NCBI RefSeq assembly: GCF_010730195.1
Contig: NZ_AP022613.1
Span: 3,596,001 to 3,660,000 of the forward strand
Source of the DNA: Mycobacterium conspicuum
GTDB taxonomy: Bacteria; Actinomycetota; Actinomycetes; Mycobacteriales; Mycobacteriaceae
Direction: 5' to 3'
DNA: 64,000 nucleotides
The notes beneath the pieces are model-generated. The model did no database searches, was not told the DNA's origin, and was given only the letters and a program-made list of their open reading frames with translations. Of this stretch, positions 50,773 through 59,814 are shown piece after piece. The translations under genes and the position numbers were made by a program. The number at the start of each line of letters is the position of its first letter. The stretch's first letter is position 1.

Positions 50773-51542
50773 TGCGCATGAACACGAACCCTTGCTTGGG
50801 AGTGATCGACTGGGGCATCGGCGGGCTCGGGCTGGTACAGGCCCTCGACCACGCCGCACCCGGGCTGCCCGTGCTGTATTGGTCGGACGCCGGCGCTACC
50901 CCCTACGGCCGGATGCGGGTCGACGAGTTGACCGGCCGCCTCAGCGCGGTGGTCGACGCGCTCGCCGCGCGTGGGGCCACCGAGGTGGTTCTGGCCTGCA
51001 ACGCGGCCAGCACCGTGGTGGGAAGGCTTGGGGCGGCGGCGATCCCGGTGGAGGGCATCATCGAGTACGGGGTCGCCTCGGTTCCCGAGGAGCTCACCGG
51101 TCGGGTCGGCGTGGTGGGCGGGCGGCGCACCATCGCCGCGGGTCACTACCGGCGCGGTCTGGCCCGGCGCGGCCGGGTGGTGTTGTCGCGGGTGGCGCAG
51201 CCGCTGTCCGCGCACATCGAGGCGGGTCGCACCGGCTCGTCGCAGTTTCGGAAGGACCTGGCCCACATTCTGGCGCCGCTGCGCCGCGTCGACGCGCTGG
51301 TGTTGGCGTGCACGCACTATCCGGCCGCGCGCGATTGGTTTGCTGCCGCCCTGCCGCACGCCGTGTTGATCGACCCGGCCGAGCGACTGGCCTCCGCCAT
51401 CGCCGAGCGGCATCCGCACGCCCGCGGCAGCGCCCGGCTCAGTTCGCGGGTGTTCCTCACCACCGGCGACCCTGGGGCGATGCGGCGAGGTGCGTTGCGC
51501 GCGTGGGGGACAACGCTGACGGCCAAGAGCGTCCGGGCCTGA
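50772..51542 (+). CDS. aspartate/glutamate racemase-family protein (MurI-like)
   Basis: 256 residues from the ATG at 50772, sharing one base with the upstream stop (TGATG); an ATG at 50778 is also possible. Two catalytic Cys are present: Cys76 in LACNAAST and the second in LACTHYPAA. The N-terminal motif is DWGIGGLG, where canonical MurI has D-S-G-V/I-G-G, and ATPYG matches the MurI P-Y-G. It should racemise an acidic amino acid without cofactor. The usual mycobacterial murI has a different neighbourhood, so this is likely a specialised paralog working with the fusion protein. Confidence 0.8.
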   Translation: MRMNTNPCLGVIDWGIGGLGLVQALDHAAPGLPVLYWSDAGATPYGRMRVDELTGRLSAVVDALAARGATEVVLACNAASTVVGRLGAAAIPVEGIIEYGVASVPEELTGRVGVVGGRRTIAAGHYRRGLARRGRVVLSRVAQPLSAHIEAGRTGSSQFRKDLAHILAPLRRVDALVLACTHYPAARDWFAAALPHAVLIDPAERLASAIAERHPHARGSARLSSRVFLTTGDPGAMRRGALRAWGTTLTAKSVRA

Positions 51543-51559
51543 CGCATGTCCCATCTGTG

Positions 51560-51652
51560 ACAGGTGCCTCCGCGGGGAAGGCATGTGTCTTTTGTCCGCC
51601 TCTGAGCGACAATCGCCGCGCGACGGAATATTTGTCGCTCGGAGGCGGACAA
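51560..51652. repeat. intergenic inverted-repeat element, copy C (inverted orientation)
   Basis: Arms at 51592-51612 and 51632-51652 are 21 bases with one mismatch (TTGTCCGCCTC... and ...GAGGCGGACAA), only 19 bases apart. The left flank GGGGAAGGCATGTGTCTTTTG is the reverse complement of the right flank of copies A and B. The long spacer block of A and B is absent. It lies between convergent stops. Confidence 0.8.
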
Positions 51653-51696
51653 CGGCGCATATATGTCCATTCTGGCAACCAGAGCGCGCCTGGGGT

Positions 51697-53235
51697 TCAA
51701 CCGAAAGCCAGGCGAAGATCCTTCTTGATCACCTTCCCGACCTGATTGCGCGGCAGCGCATCCACAATCACCAGGCGCTCGGGGTGCTTGTAGCGGCTCA
51801 GTCCTTGCGATTGGCAGTGCTGCACAAGGGATTCCAGTGACACACCGGCGGCCGAGGCGGGTACCACCACGGCGCAAACCCGCTCGCCCGCGCTCGGATC
51901 GGGCACCCCGATGACCGCGACATCGGCGACAGCGGGATGGGTCGCCAGCACGTTCTCGACCTCGAGCGCCGAGACGTTCTCCGCGTTGCGGATGATGGCA
52001 TCCTTGATCCGACCGGTGACCCGGACGTTGCCGTCCGCATCGACCATCCCGAGATCTCCCGTGCGCAGCCAGCCGCCGTTGTCGAACGCGTCCGCGTCCA
52101 GCGTGGCGTCGGCGTAGCCGAGGAAGCACTGGGGCCCCTTGAGCCGTAACTCGCCCTCCCGCCCGGCGGGCAATTCGTTGTCCGAGTTGTCCGTCACGCG
52201 GACGCTGACCCCCGGCACCGGCGGACCGACGGTGTAGTCGAGCACCTCGGGCGCGGCCGTGAAGGCCGGTGACGTCGCCACCGGAAACTCGGTGAGGCCC
52301 CAGGAGTTGGCGATGCCGGCGACGCCGAAGGTTTCGCGGACCTGGCGTCCGAGTTCGGCGGTGATGGGTGCCCCTCCCGCCAGGCAGGCGCGCACCGACG
52401 GAAACAGCGGCCGATCACCGTGGGCGCGTTGGGCTTCGAGGTAGGCGACGAAAAACGGGGTCGCCATGCCCAACAACGTCGGGTTGTGCGCGGCGACGGA
52501 CAGCGGTGTGGTGGCCGGATCGAACGCCTCGAACAGCACCAACCTCATGCCGGTCAGCAGCGCGGCGGCCAGCATCGCGGCCCCGCCGATATGGGCGACC
52601 GGAAACGCGATCGGATTCACGTCGCTGCTCGGCGTGCCGAGCATCTTGCGCACGCCCGCCGAGCCGGCGATCACCGACGCGTCGCTGTGGCGGATCCCCT
52701 TGGGGGCCGCGGTGGTCCCCGACGAATAGTAGATCCATCGGGTGTCGCCGGTCGGTTCGGCGGGGGCCGGGAGGTCATCGATGTCCGCGCCGGGCAGCCG
52801 AAGCTCGCCGGCGACCGGCGGTGTCGCCAGGTCAACGGTGATGACCTCGAAACCCTTTTCCACCGACAGCGCGCGGGCGAGGCCGCCGTGGTCGAATCCG
52901 CGCCAAAATTCAGGCACCACAAGAAATTCCGTTGACAGCTGGCCGGTGATGAAGTCGACCTCGAGTTCCCGCAGCAGCGGGATGATCGGGTTTTGCACCG
53001 CGCCGAGCCGAGCCAGCGCTGCCATCACGACCATGGTCTCGAGCGTGGTGGGCAGTTGCCAGGACACGACGGTGCCTGCGCGAATCCCGCGTTGGGCGAA
53101 CGCCGCGGCCGTCGCGCAGGCGGCGTCGTGGAATTGGCGTGCGCTAAAGCTGCGGCCATGCTCATCGGCGAGCAGCCGACGATCGCGTTGGGCCGCGTCG
53201 GCGATCAACGACCAGAACGTCTTAACGTCCGACAC
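51697..53235 (-). CDS. acyl-CoA synthetase/AMP-dependent ligase (FadD-like)
   Basis: 512 residues from the GTG at 53235 (VSDVKTFWSLIADAAQRD); the open frame continues to 53700 but that part is Arg-rich antisense of the thioesterase gene. ANL motifs: YYSSGTTAAPKGI phosphate loop, SWGLTEFPVA, TGDLGMVDADGNVRVTGRIKD, NVSALEVENVL, and the terminal catalytic Lys in RNQVGKVIKKDL. It makes an acyl-CoA through an acyl-adenylate. It starts 11 bases after the thioesterase gene, forming a ligase/thioesterase pair. Confidence 0.88.
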   Translation of the reverse strand: MSDVKTFWSLIADAAQRDRRLLADEHGRSFSARQFHDAACATAAAFAQRGIRAGTVVSWQLPTTLETMVVMAALARLGAVQNPIIPLLRELEVDFITGQLSTEFLVVPEFWRGFDHGGLARALSVEKGFEVITVDLATPPVAGELRLPGADIDDLPAPAEPTGDTRWIYYSSGTTAAPKGIRHSDASVIAGSAGVRKMLGTPSSDVNPIAFPVAHIGGAAMLAAALLTGMRLVLFEAFDPATTPLSVAAHNPTLLGMATPFFVAYLEAQRAHGDRPLFPSVRACLAGGAPITAELGRQVRETFGVAGIANSWGLTEFPVATSPAFTAAPEVLDYTVGPPVPGVSVRVTDNSDNELPAGREGELRLKGPQCFLGYADATLDADAFDNGGWLRTGDLGMVDADGNVRVTGRIKDAIIRNAENVSALEVENVLATHPAVADVAVIGVPDPSAGERVCAVVVPASAAGVSLESLVQHCQSQGLSRYKHPERLVIVDALPRNQVGKVIKKDLRLAFG

Positions 53236-53246
53236 GGTCGCGATCC

Positions 53247-54077
53247 TTAACCCACGTGCGGTGGACGAAATCCCGCGTGCGCGATCGAGACCGCCACCGT
53301 GCTGCCGACGGGCCCCTTGTGGTCCAGGACGACGGCCGACCCGTTGGCCACGCCGTCGTCGCTGTAGTGAGTAAGGGCGGCCAGCCCAATGTGTGGCCCT
53401 TCGGGCAGTCTGCTCAGCGTCAGGGTGTAGTCGACGTTGATGAACTGCAACGCCTCGGTGCCCCAGTTGGCGATGGCGGCCGTCACGTCGGCGCACATGG
53501 CCGTGCGACTGAATGGGGTCAACGGTTCGTCCTCGATCAACGGCCGTGTTTCGTGCAACCAGGTGTATTTCGGACCGGACGTGTCCCAATCGGGATCGGG
53601 ATTTTGCACCGCGCCGCCCCAGCCGTAGGTCCGCATGAAAAGCGTCGGGCCAGCGTCGAACTCGGTGGGCAGCGGCGGCATCTGAACTGGTTGTGACCAC
53701 ACTGTCCCGTCGGGCTGGGGGCCGCGCCGCAGAAACAGTACGCTCGCCCGGGCCACCGGTTCGCCCTGCTGTGTCATCACCGCTTCGACGAGGCGCAGGC
53801 GACGCCGCTCATGCTCCACCCGGGTGTGCAGCTCGACGGGTTCCAGCGCAGCCGGTGCGGGAAGATCGACGCTGAGTTTCGCCGGAAGCAGCTCCGGGTC
53901 GTCGACCGTCCGCTCGACCGCCCAGGCCAACAGCCCGCCGATGACGTGGCCGCTGAGCTTTGGTCCCCATCCGCCGCGAGCGACTTCGGTTGGTACGTAG
54001 CGATTTTGGTCGCGGACGAAGTACGACGTCGCTGCGGCCAAGTCAATGCCGTCCGGCAGGATCTTCGGCTCGGTCAC
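53247..54077 (-). CDS. acyl-CoA thioesterase-like (double hotdog) protein
   Basis: 276 residues from a GTG at 54077. The pattern GPKLSGHVIGGLLAWAVERTV, LHTRVEHERRRLRLVEAVMTQQGEPVARASVLFLR and a second similar half (LQFINVDYTLTLSRLPEG, SIAHAG at the end) fits a TesB/thioesterase-like double hotdog fold. It may release acids from CoA or bind acyl-CoA; catalytic residues are not certain. It is likely cotranscribed with the ligase gene immediately downstream. Confidence 0.7.
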   Translation of the reverse strand: MTEPKILPDGIDLAAATSYFVRDQNRYVPTEVARGGWGPKLSGHVIGGLLAWAVERTVDDPELLPAKLSVDLPAPAALEPVELHTRVEHERRRLRLVEAVMTQQGEPVARASVLFLRRGPQPDGTVWSQPVQMPPLPTEFDAGPTLFMRTYGWGGAVQNPDPDWDTSGPKYTWLHETRPLIEDEPLTPFSRTAMCADVTAAIANWGTEALQFINVDYTLTLSRLPEGPHIGLAALTHYSDDGVANGSAVVLDHKGPVGSTVAVSIAHAGFRPPHVG

Positions 54078-54174
54078 CGAACCACGACTTTCAACTGATT
54101 CTCCTTTGCAGCCACCGAACCGTGAATATTACAGTAGCGCTTCCAGTCGCAGGTCAGCGGTAGGGCCGAGAGGT

Positions 54175-56067
54175 CTAATCGCCTATGCGGGTGTAGGTTT
54201 CGTCGAAGTCAACGCTGACATCGCACGGTGTGGGCCCGTTCTCGATCAGGTGACCGCGCCCGGTGAGCAGGGTGATGGGATCTTGCGTCGGCTGCGGCAG
54301 CGGATACTGGCCGGTGATTTTCACACCGACCTGGCCGCCGCAGCTAGGGGCGTCCTCGTCGTGCTCGACGTCCATGTTCCAGTTCCCGCCGCTGAAAACC
54401 ATTGGTGTGTCGAATGATCCCGAGTGGAAGTAGCTCATGCACCGATCGCCGGTGCGGAGGCAATCGGTGATGACGGCGGGGCCGTCCTGATTTGGCGGCG
54501 CGCCGTTGGCGAACTTGCGGGTGATGTGGTAGCGGCCGTGCAGCGCTTCGGCCGGGGATGCCACCCGCGGTGGCAGGCTGCTCGGGTCGGGCAGGCTGTT
54601 GACGTCGACGTCCCCGGTGCGGGTGAAGGTCACCGTTCGTTTTTCGGCGCACGCATTGGGTGAGGCTCCGCGGTAGGTTCCGGTGAAGGTGCCGTCGGGA
54701 CTCGGTTCCAGCGTGAGGACCTGCCAGGTTTCGTCGGGAGCGTCACGGCACTTGTCCATCGCGAGGGTGACCCCCACCCAGCGCCCGCCCACCTGGTCGA
54801 ATGTCGTGCTCGACGCGAGTCTCATCTCGCCGCTCAGGCGGGCCGCGGTGGCCACGCATCCGGATTGGCGGCACACCGAGCGCACGGCGTAGGTGTCCGT
54901 CAGGGGCTTCTGACCGGGGACGACGGCGCCGTCGAGTTTGGTGGCCGGGCCGAAGTGGGCCTGGTAGACACCGGTGAACGGGCCGGTGTTGGGCGTCGGG
55001 GGGGCGCCTGCGGTGGGGCGCGGCGGGGCGGCCGCAGGCTGATGCCGGGTCAGCTTCACGGCGGCGAAAACACCACCAACGATCAGCAGCGCGGCGCCAA
55101 GCAAAGCGCCGACCAGCACGCCGGTGCGCCGCCGCTTGACGGGGGTAAACGTCGTCAGCGCGGGCGCGGTTACGTCCAGCGACGGTTGCGTGTCGAGGAA
55201 CGGAACGGCGCCGTCGTAGCGGGAACCCCCATCCGGTTGCTGGGTCAGCTGGGCCGCGAATTCCGCGCAGCTGGCAAACCGCCGCGACGGCTGTTTGGCC
55301 ATCGCGGTGGCGAACACCGCATCCAGGCGCGCCAACTCCGGGCGATGCACGCCGATCGGAGGTGGCGGGGCGTGGACGTGGCGGCTGATCACCACCGCCG
55401 GATTGGAGTCGTCAAACGGCGCAACCCCGACCAACAAATGAAAAGCGGTGCAGGCCAACGCATATTGATCGGCGCGCCCATCGATCGATTCACCCCGCAA
55501 CTGCTCGGGCGCCGCGTAGTTCACCGTGCCCACCGTCATGTTCGTCGCCGTCAGCCCCACCGCGTCATCGATGCTGCGCGCGATGCCGAAATCAGCCAGA
55601 AACGCCCGCCGCTCTTGCCCATCGGGATCGGCCAACAAGATGTTGGCCGGCTTGACATCACGGTGCAACAACCCTCGCTGATGGGCATAGTCCAGCGCGG
55701 AGCCCACCGCGGCGATGATCGGGGCCACCTCCTCGAGGGGCATCCCGCCGGGAAAGTGGTCACGCAGGAAGTGGCCCGCGTCGGTGCCGGCCACATAGTC
55801 CATCGAAATCCAGAACTGGCCGTCCTCTTCGCCGCGGTCGTGGATCCCAATGATGTTGGGATGCGACAGACTGGCGGCCAGCTCCGCCTCGCGCAGGAAC
55901 CGCCCTCGAAACTCGGGGTCTGCGGTCAAATCCGCCGGCAACACCTTCAGCGCGTCCTGGCGCGGCAGCCGCGGATGCGTCGCCAAATAGACGCTGCCCA
56001 TCCCGCCGGTGCCGAGGACCCGCACGATCGTGTATCCAGCGAACACCTGGCCACTCGCAAGCGACAT
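54175..56067 (-). CDS. transmembrane Ser/Thr protein kinase (PknF/PknJ-like), paralog 1
   Basis: 630 residues from the ATG at 56067. The kinase domain (1-275) has GTGGMGSVY, Lys41, HRDVKPAN (Asp137), DFG (Asp159) and the activation loop GLTATNMTVGTVNYAAPEQ with phosphorylatable Thr. One membrane helix (GVLVGALLGAALLIVGGVFAAV, about 320-342) is followed by an extracytoplasmic domain of about 270 residues with Cys pairs (SVCRQSGCVA, DKCRDA, DCLRTGDRCM). It should sense a cell-wall signal outside and phosphorylate proteins inside. It is 66 bases downstream of a second, closely similar kinase gene. Confidence 0.9.
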   Translation of the reverse strand: MSLASGQVFAGYTIVRVLGTGGMGSVYLATHPRLPRQDALKVLPADLTADPEFRGRFLREAELAASLSHPNIIGIHDRGEEDGQFWISMDYVAGTDAGHFLRDHFPGGMPLEEVAPIIAAVGSALDYAHQRGLLHRDVKPANILLADPDGQERRAFLADFGIARSIDDAVGLTATNMTVGTVNYAAPEQLRGESIDGRADQYALACTAFHLLVGVAPFDDSNPAVVISRHVHAPPPPIGVHRPELARLDAVFATAMAKQPSRRFASCAEFAAQLTQQPDGGSRYDGAVPFLDTQPSLDVTAPALTTFTPVKRRRTGVLVGALLGAALLIVGGVFAAVKLTRHQPAAAPPRPTAGAPPTPNTGPFTGVYQAHFGPATKLDGAVVPGQKPLTDTYAVRSVCRQSGCVATAARLSGEMRLASSTTFDQVGGRWVGVTLAMDKCRDAPDETWQVLTLEPSPDGTFTGTYRGASPNACAEKRTVTFTRTGDVDVNSLPDPSSLPPRVASPAEALHGRYHITRKFANGAPPNQDGPAVITDCLRTGDRCMSYFHSGSFDTPMVFSGGNWNMDVEHDEDAPSCGGQVGVKITGQYPLPQPTQDPITLLTGRGHLIENGPTPCDVSVDFDETYTRIGD

Positions 56068-56133
56068 GGGCAAATCGTAGATCCTCTCAGTCGACCGGCG
56101 ACCGCGTTTCATCCGCACGCGCGCGGACGGGGA

Positions 56134-57990
56134 CTAATCGCCGGTGCGCGTGAGCTTTTCGTCAAAGTCCACGCTCAGCGCGCACGGCGCCGACTGATCA
56201 TGATGGCCGCGCCCGCTCAACAGGGTGATCGGATTCTGCGCCGGCTGCGGCAACGGGTAGGTGCCGGTGTCTTTTATCCGCGTGGTGTCTCCGGACTGCG
56301 GACACTGCCCGTCGTCGTCGACCTGCAGGTTCCACTTCCCCGCGCCGAACACCAGCGGCACAAAGCCCACTTCTTGGCGCAGTTGGCTGATGCATCGATC
56401 GCCGCTGCGCAGGCACGCGGTGGTGGCCGCCGCGGTCAACTGCTGTTGCGGGCCCCCGTTCGCGAAAATCCGGGTGGTGCGGTAGCTGCCATGCAGCCCT
56501 TCTGCCGGCGACACCACCCGCGCCGGTTGGCGTGCCGGGTCGCCGACCTTGGTGTCGTCGACGGCGCCGGTGCGGGTGAGTGTCACCATGCGCTTGTCGG
56601 CGCAGCCCTTGGCCGCTGTCGCGGTGTATTCGCCGACCAGGGAGCCGTCGGGCCGTGGTTGCAGCGTGAACACCTGCCAGAATTCGGTGGAAGCGTCTCG
56701 GCACTGATCTGATTGGACGGCCACCGCGACCCAATGCCCATTGATCTGGTCGAAGACCATGGTCGGCATCGCCACCGGTGGACCACTCAGGCGGGACGCC
56801 GTGGCCACGCATCCGGTGGAGCGACACACCGAGCGGAGGCCATAGGTGGCGCTCAGCTCGGGCGCTGCATTCGGGTCCGCGGTCTCTTCGAGGCGCACGA
56901 TCGGGCCGAAGTCGGTCCGGTATGTGCCGCTCAAGGGCCCCGGGCTGGTGCCGGAATCGGGTTGGCCGACGAGTGTGACGACCGCGAACACACCGCCGGC
57001 GATCAGCAACGCCGCGCCCGCCAGGGCGCCGATCAGCACGCCGCGACGCCGGCCCGTGCGTCTCCCCGCGACCGGTACCTGCAGCGGTGGCGGGGTGGGC
57101 GCGGTTGCGCCCAGCGCGAGTCGGGTGTGTTGGGCGTACGAGGAGGTCGCGCCGCGAGGCTGGCTTAGTTGGTCGGCGAATTCACGGCAGCTGCCGAACC
57201 GGTCGGAAGGTTCTTTGGCCATCGCCGTGGCGAACACCGAATCCAGCCCGGCCAATTCGGGATGGATCGCACCGATCGACGGCGGCGGGGCGCTGACATG
57301 GCCGGTGATCACCACGGCCGGATTGGAGGAACCATAGGGCGGCGCACCGGTCAACATGTGAAAAGCTGTGCAGGCCAACGCATACTGATCGGCGCGGCCG
57401 TCGACCGCCTCCGCCTTCAACTGCTCGGGGGCCGCGTAGGCCACCGTGCCCACCGCGGTCTTGGTCGCCGTCAGGCCCGCCCCGTCATCGACGTGGCGCG
57501 CGATGCCGAAATCAGCCAGATACACCCGGCGGCGCTGTTGTTCGTCGGGGTCGGTCAACAAAATGTTGGCCGGCTTGACGTCACGGTGCAGCAACCCACG
57601 ATGATGCGCGTAGTCAAGCGCCGAGGCGAGCGCGGTGATGATCGGCACCACTTGATCGATCGGCATCCCGCCCGGATAGTCATCGCGCAGCACCCGGGCG
57701 AGATCGGCGCCGGCGACGTAATCCATCGAGATCCAAAACTGGCCATCTTCTTCGCCGCGGTCATGGATGCCCACGATGTGCGGATGCGACAAACCGGCGG
57801 CCAACTCAGCCTCGCGGGCAAACCGTGCCCGAAACTCCGGATCGGCGGTCAAATCCGCCGGCAACACCTTGAGCGCGTCCTGGCGCGGCAATCGCGGATG
57901 CGACGCGAGATAGACCTTGCCCATCCCGCCCGCGCCCAGGACCCGCAGGATCGCATAGCCGGCAAACACTTGACCCACCTCAAGCGCCAT
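56134..57990 (-). CDS. transmembrane Ser/Thr protein kinase, paralog 2
   Basis: 618 residues from the ATG at 57990. It has the same architecture as the kinase at 54175: GAGGMGKVY, DALKVLP lysine, HRDVKPAN, DFGIARH, activation loop GLTATKTAVGTVAYAAPEQ, a membrane helix (GVLIGALAGAALLIAGGVFAVV) and a Cys-paired outer domain (SVCRSTGCVA, DQCRDA, ACLRSGDRCI). The kinase halves are nearly superimposable and the outer halves more diverged, which points to a tandem duplication with diversification of the sensor. The activation loop differs (KTA against NMT). Confidence 0.9.
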   Translation of the reverse strand: MALEVGQVFAGYAILRVLGAGGMGKVYLASHPRLPRQDALKVLPADLTADPEFRARFAREAELAAGLSHPHIVGIHDRGEEDGQFWISMDYVAGADLARVLRDDYPGGMPIDQVVPIITALASALDYAHHRGLLHRDVKPANILLTDPDEQQRRRVYLADFGIARHVDDGAGLTATKTAVGTVAYAAPEQLKAEAVDGRADQYALACTAFHMLTGAPPYGSSNPAVVITGHVSAPPPSIGAIHPELAGLDSVFATAMAKEPSDRFGSCREFADQLSQPRGATSSYAQHTRLALGATAPTPPPLQVPVAGRRTGRRRGVLIGALAGAALLIAGGVFAVVTLVGQPDSGTSPGPLSGTYRTDFGPIVRLEETADPNAAPELSATYGLRSVCRSTGCVATASRLSGPPVAMPTMVFDQINGHWVAVAVQSDQCRDASTEFWQVFTLQPRPDGSLVGEYTATAAKGCADKRMVTLTRTGAVDDTKVGDPARQPARVVSPAEGLHGSYRTTRIFANGGPQQQLTAAATTACLRSGDRCISQLRQEVGFVPLVFGAGKWNLQVDDDGQCPQSGDTTRIKDTGTYPLPQPAQNPITLLSGRGHHDQSAPCALSVDFDEKLTRTGD

Positions 57991-58287
57991 TGCCAAATCG
58001 TAGGTGCGTTTGCGCCGATGGCATCGCATTTGCTGGGCTTTTGCTGCCCCGCGTTCGGCCCGCTCCGGTCACGATCCGCCACCTTGCGCCCGGGGCAGAT
58101 CCGCATGGTTTCCGGCAGACCGGGTAACCCTGCCGGGTGGTGTTAATGGCCCGGTTGGTTGAAAGCCAGCGCTGCGGCCAAAGGAACCGCAGGAGCGCGG
58201 CATAGCAGATCCATAGACAAGCTATTTAGCTTGGAGCTGTGTCGGGGGGCTTGTTCCACATGCTCACTAAGAGATAGGTGAACGAAC
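57991..58287. other. divergent non-coding region between kinase 2 and the Gly/Pro-repeat protein
   Basis: 297 bases without a gene. CCGGCAG/CTGCCGG (58112-58118, 58130-58136) can form a hairpin. CAAGCTA, TT, TAGCTTG (58218-58233) is a near-perfect palindrome 55 bases upstream of the ATG at 58288, a possible operator. Confidence 0.5.
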
Positions 58288-58968
58288 ATGAATCTGAAAC
58301 AACTGGTCGCGGCCGCGACCATGGCGGGCGCCTTCAGCGCCGCGGCGATTGGTGTGGGCGCCGGTTTGGCGAACGCCGCACCGTCAGCCGCCGCTGGCGG
58401 TCACGGCGCGCCCGCGGACTTCCACGCGAAGAACGGCCCGGGCGATCCGGGTGGGCCCGGCGGCCCGGGCGGTCCCGGGCCGGGCGGTCCCGGCGGACCC
58501 GGCGGGGCTCCGGGCGGACACGGCGGCCCGGGCGGACCCCCGCCCGGCGGGCCCGGCGGACCTGGCGGGCCCGGCGGACCCGGCGGACACGGCGGCGCGG
58601 GCGGCCCGGGCGGTCCGGGTGGGCCTCCGGGCGCGCCCGGCGGGCCCGGCGGACCCGGTCACCCGGGTGGACCCGCGGAAGGGCCCGGCGGACCGGGTCA
58701 CCCGGGTGGACCTCCGGGCGCACCCGGCGGGCCGTGGCGCGGGGATCCGCAGCGCGGCTACTTCCACGGGGCGCCGTGGGGCGAGGGACCCGCGCCCTGG
58801 GGACCCGGTGCGCCGCCGCGGCCCAACTGGGGCCGCCCGCTTCCTCCGCCCGGGGGACGCTGGGATGCCGGCCCGATCAACTACTGGGGCTACCAGGAAA
58901 CCCCGGTGTGGGACCCCGGCTTCAATCAATGGGGCTTCTGGTTCTTCGGGGTGTGGATCCCCCTGTAA
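58288..58968 (+). CDS. secreted collagen-like Gly/Pro-repeat protein
   Basis: 226 residues. A signal peptide (MNLKQLVAAATMAGAFSAAAIG...ANA, cleaved near 30) is followed by about 100 residues of GGP/GPG triplets (about 50-150) with occasional His, Ala and Pro. The ordered C-terminus is rich in Trp and aromatic residues (INYWGYQETPVWDPGFNQWGFWFFGVWIPL). The repeat is collagen-like (Gly every third residue); the aromatic tail may bind cell-wall polymer. Other frames through the repeat are open only because of composition. A strong hairpin terminator follows. Confidence 0.75.
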   Translation: MNLKQLVAAATMAGAFSAAAIGVGAGLANAAPSAAAGGHGAPADFHAKNGPGDPGGPGGPGGPGPGGPGGPGGAPGGHGGPGGPPPGGPGGPGGPGGPGGHGGAGGPGGPGGPPGAPGGPGGPGHPGGPAEGPGGPGHPGGPPGAPGGPWRGDPQRGYFHGAPWGEGPAPWGPGAPPRPNWGRPLPPPGGRWDAGPINYWGYQETPVWDPGFNQWGFWFFGVWIPL

Positions 58969-59005
58969 AGACCCTGTAAGGAGCCGTTAGGAAGAGCAGC
59001 TCACC

Positions 59006-59041
59006 CGACGCCCGCTTCGCCCATCGGCGAGGCGGGCGTCG
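59006..59041 (+). terminator. long-stem hairpin terminator
   Basis: CGACGCCCGC (59006-59015) pairs exactly with GCGGGCGTCG (59032-59041). The inner TTCGCC/GGCGAG extends the stem to 16 pairs with one wobble around the tetraloop CATC. No U-tract follows, as is common in mycobacteria. It ends the Gly/Pro-repeat gene. Confidence 0.65.
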
Positions 59042-59114
59042 CGTGCTGGGTCGTGCAGCGCGCTGCACCCACACGCCTTAAACTTCTCGCGTGAATCTGC
59101 GGGCTGAAATCGTC

Positions 59115-59810
59115 ATGAACGCACGGCGTTTCGTCGCCGTCGCCGTCGTCGCGTTGTTGATCGCAAGCTGTGGATTGGCGCGGGCCGCCGGCCCGCGCAC
59201 CATCACGCTGACGCTGGTGCGGCACGCCCAATCGGCCGCCAATGCGTCGGGCTTGATCGACACCTCGGTCCCCGGCCCGGACATCACCTCTAAGGGCTGG
59301 TGTCAAGCGACGATCGCGGCAACCCAGTTGGCCCCCAACCACTACGACGGCATCTACGCGTCGACCTTGTTGCGCACCCAGCAGACGGCCACGCCGACGT
59401 CTCAGGCGCTGGGCGAACCCGTCACCGTATTGCCCGGACTGCGCGAGATCGAGGCCGGCCAATACGAAGGCAAACCCGAGGCCGACATCCCGCAGACGTA
59501 CTTCGTTGCGCCCGCGAAATGGCTGCAGGGAGACCGCAGCGCGCGGATCCCGGGCTCGGTGGACGGCAACGAGTTCGAGGCAAGGTTCAACGAGGCCGTC
59601 CAACGCATCTACGACAGCGGCCAGCAGAACCCGGTCGCGTTTTCGCATGCCGCGGCGATCATGTTCTGGGTTCTGATGAACGTGCACAACCCGGACCTAT
59701 CGCTGCTGCGCACCAAGCCGCTGCCGAACGTCGGCCGCGTGGTGCTCACCGGAAACCCTTCGGACGGATGGACACTGACCGAATGGGACGCCGATCCCTC
59801 GCCGTGCTGA
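59115..59810 (+). CDS. exported histidine-phosphatase (phosphoglycerate mutase-like) lipoprotein
   Basis: 231 residues from the ATG at 59115 (a GTG at 59091 would add 8 residues). The signal peptide ends at a lipobox-like LLIASC (Cys19), so it is probably lipid-anchored outside the membrane. The RHG motif is LVRHAQSAAN, with the phosphate-pocket Arg in YASTLLRTQQTA, Glu in LREIEAGQYEG, and the second His in FSHAAAIMFW. It should remove phosphate from an extracytoplasmic substrate, not act in glycolysis. It converges with the methyltransferase gene 4 bases downstream. Confidence 0.75.
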   Translation: MNARRFVAVAVVALLIASCGLARAAGPRTITLTLVRHAQSAANASGLIDTSVPGPDITSKGWCQATIAATQLAPNHYDGIYASTLLRTQQTATPTSQALGEPVTVLPGLREIEAGQYEGKPEADIPQTYFVAPAKWLQGDRSARIPGSVDGNEFEARFNEAVQRIYDSGQQNPVAFSHAAAIMFWVLMNVHNPDLSLLRTKPLPNVGRVVLTGNPSDGWTLTEWDADPSPC

Positions 59811-59814
59811 TCGA

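Noticed and set aside
54865..58146. Long plus-strand open frames opposite the two kinase genes
   Set aside because: They read through the antisense of conserved kinase motifs and consist mainly of Arg, Gly, His and Gln.
58278..58990. Alternative frames through the Gly/Pro-repeat gene
   Set aside because: All frames stay open because of the GGC/CCC repeat. Only the frame from 58288 has a signal peptide and a plausible C-terminus.
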